From Aquisalinus luteolus (lineage in GTDB: Bacteria; Pseudomonadota; Alphaproteobacteria; Caulobacterales; Parvularculaceae): DNA of 64,000 nt. The notes beneath the pieces are model-generated. The model was not told where the DNA came from. It made no database searches and was given only the letters and a program-made list of their open reading frames with translations. The DNA lies in the NCBI RefSeq assembly GCF_009712425.2, contig NZ_VCJR02000001.1, positions 124,001 to 188,000 of the forward strand, given 5' to 3'. Below, in pieces: positions 62,871-64,000 of this stretch; the stretch's first letter is position 1; each line of letters starts with the position of its first letter. The position numbers and the translations under genes are program-made.

Positions 62871-63437
62871 CTAGCTTAGCCTGTCGAGCAGCCAGGCGCG
62901 CGCGGCCCGCCAGCGTCGTTTCACCGTTGAAGGCGAACAGTCCCTGATTTCGGCGATTTCCTCCACCGTCATGCCGGCGAAATAGCGAAGCTCCACAATA
63001 TCGGCGAGATCGGCATCGACCTGGGCCAGCTGCTCGAGGGCGGCATGAAGCTCCTCGATATCCATCGCCTCCTCGTCGGCGGCATGATGCTCGGTGACGA
63101 GGGTGACCTTGTGATGATGCCGTTTCTGAGCCATGCGCCGGCGGGCGTGATCGACCAGGATCTGCCGCATCATCGTGGCGGACAGCGCCATGAAATGGGA
63201 CCGGTCCTCGATGCGCAGGCGCTTCTGCTGGACGAGCTTGAGGACGATTTCGTTGACCAGTTCATCGGCGTAAAGCGAGTTGCGCCTGTCATGGCGCAGG
63301 ATGGAAGAGGACAGGGAGCGCAGGTCGTCATGAAAGATGTCGATAAGGCCGTGCGCTGCGTCGGCGTCGCCTTCGCGCCACCGCCTCATCAGCTCCATCG
63401 ACCTCTCTTCGGTCTCTATCTGATCCGGCACACTCAC
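62871..63437 (-). CDS. ECF-type RNA polymerase sigma factor
   Basis: A 188-residue sigma-70-family protein of the Acidobacteria-type ECF group. The region 2 equivalent is SLYADELVNEIVLKLVQQ with FMALSATMMRQILVDHARRR. Region 4 is LRYFAGMTVEEIAEI followed by CSPSTVKRRWRAARAWL. The track of basic residues after HARRRMAQKR is also typical. GTG 63437 is the longest start; ATG 63398 has GAGAGG upstream and is equally credible. It is divergent from a Ser/Thr kinase gene, a pairing seen repeatedly for this sigma group. Confidence 0.88.
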   Translation of the reverse strand: MSVPDQIETEERSMELMRRWREGDADAAHGLIDIFHDDLRSLSSSILRHDRRNSLYADELVNEIVLKLVQQKRLRIEDRSHFMALSATMMRQILVDHARRRMAQKRHHHKVTLVTEHHAADEEAMDIEELHAALEQLAQVDADLADIVELRYFAGMTVEEIAEIRDCSPSTVKRRWRAARAWLLDRLS

Positions 63438-63566
63438 CCCCGGGGTTCCGAATTGACCCGTTTCCGGATCGATTGACGTTTAGAATAGTGTATCCTTTTG
63501 CTTGCATGGCGCAAGAGATGGTCTGTGGCGCGGCCGGGCAGATGTCCCGCCGTTCGGGGAGGGAAA

Positions 63567-64000
63567 ATGACCACCATACATGAAGAGCGCGAAGCTCTGG
63601 CATTATTGCAAGATTATTGGGACCAGCCGTCTCAGGAGCGGGATGAGTGGCTCAAGGCCCGGACACAGGGCCGGGACAAGCTGCGCTACAGGGTCTTGCG
63701 GCTGGCCAGCTCCGAAACCAGCGTCACAGGCCGGTTCCGAACGGGCGGTGCCGGGTCGGAGCTGACAGACATCGTCTATCCGGAGCGCATCGGCGCCTAT
63801 CGCCTCGTTGATATCATCGGCGAGGGCGGCATGGGCACGGTTTTTACCGGTGAGCGGGACAGCGGTGATTTCGAACACAAGGTCGCGATAAAGATCATCC
63901 GTCCGGGGCTGCTGAAGGAATCCCTGATCGAGCGGTTCAAGCGCGAGCGCCAGACCCTTGCCGGGTTCGATCACCCTAATATCGCCCGGCTTTTCGATGG
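63567..64000 (+). CDS. Serine/threonine protein kinase, N-terminal part
   Basis: The reading frame starts at ATG 63567 behind GGGAGGG and runs off the right edge, giving about 144 visible residues. A ~75-residue helical leader precedes the kinase domain: IGAYRLVDIIGEGGMGTVF (Gly-rich loop), HKVAIKIIRPG (ATP-binding Lys) and HPNIARLFDG. The rest is outside the window. It is probably a membrane-associated kinase functioning with the ECF sigma factor encoded divergently. Confidence 0.9.
   Translation, partial: MTTIHEEREALALLQDYWDQPSQERDEWLKARTQGRDKLRYRVLRLASSETSVTGRFRTGGAGSELTDIVYPERIGAYRLVDIIGEGGMGTVFTGERDSGDFEHKVAIKIIRPGLLKESLIERFKRERQTLAGFDHPNIARLFD

Overview
This window looks like a chromosomal segment of a marine-type, aerobic, polysaccharide-degrading alphaproteobacterium. 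The support is high-GC DNA, several Sphingomonadales/Caulobacterales-style TonB-dependent receptors, LacI and IclR regulators beside carbohydrate-active enzymes, a non-phosphorylating L-rhamnose pathway, and an ECF sigma factor next to a Ser/Thr kinase. I see no rRNA, tRNA, CRISPR array or intact transposase. The genus assignment is inference only.

Layout. (1) 1-5009: end of a sodium/solute symporter, then galE-galT-galK and a formylglycine-generating enzyme (FGE)-like lipoprotein. (2) 5010-14365: a respiratory block with a heme-copper oxidase (subunit II, a fused subunit I-III, a small membrane protein, CtaG-like and CopD-like proteins), a DUF2231-like protein, a three-part SDR/SPW/VKOR fusion and a Ca2+/Na+ exchanger. 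(3) 14690-18179: a second, diverged galT-galK-FGE module preceded by only the last ~60 codons of a second galE; similar TTCCCTG-type relic repeats lie on both sides of the respiratory block. (4) 18543-25730: cytochrome c fusion, sugar-dehydrogenase-like propeller, DUF1080 3-keto-glycoside hydrolase, small TonB receptor and LacI regulator, a candidate oxidative glycoside-cleavage system. (5) 26160-45075: a rhamnogalacturonan/L-rhamnose locus with a large TonB receptor, two GH28-type enzymes, an esterase-like hydrolase, RhaT, and every step from L-rhamnose to pyruvate and L-lactate plus the lactate dehydrogenase. An IclR regulator, a six-hairpin glycosidase and a GH43-like protein complete it. 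(6) 45118-61673: a pectin/hemicellulose locus with altronate dehydratase, GH10, TonB receptor, BNR propeller, DUF4861, PL10, GH43, a PepSY-like lipoprotein, carboxylesterase, a hydratase-family enzyme and PL1. (7) 61783-64000: LacI regulator, ECF sigma factor and the start of a Ser/Thr kinase.

How the parts fit. Extracellular or periplasmic lyases and hydrolases (PL1, PL10, GH28, GH43, GH10, esterases) would break pectin and attached hemicellulose. TonB receptors import the oligomers. Rhamnose enters by RhaT and is oxidised to pyruvate plus L-lactate; galacturonate would be processed through altronate dehydratase, whose partner enzymes lie outside the window. Two regulatory codes can be read directly. 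A palindrome of the form GRAACCGGTWAC occurs five times, at the GH10/TonB-receptor, PL10 and PL1/hydratase promoters, and probably belongs to the LacI protein at 61783. A 15-bp palindrome of the form TYCCRCAWTGYGGRA occurs three times, before the 1036-residue receptor, before the IclR gene and before the six-hairpin glycosidase, and probably belongs to that IclR protein. The galactose modules with FGE-like enzymes point to sulfated galactans as a further substrate class.
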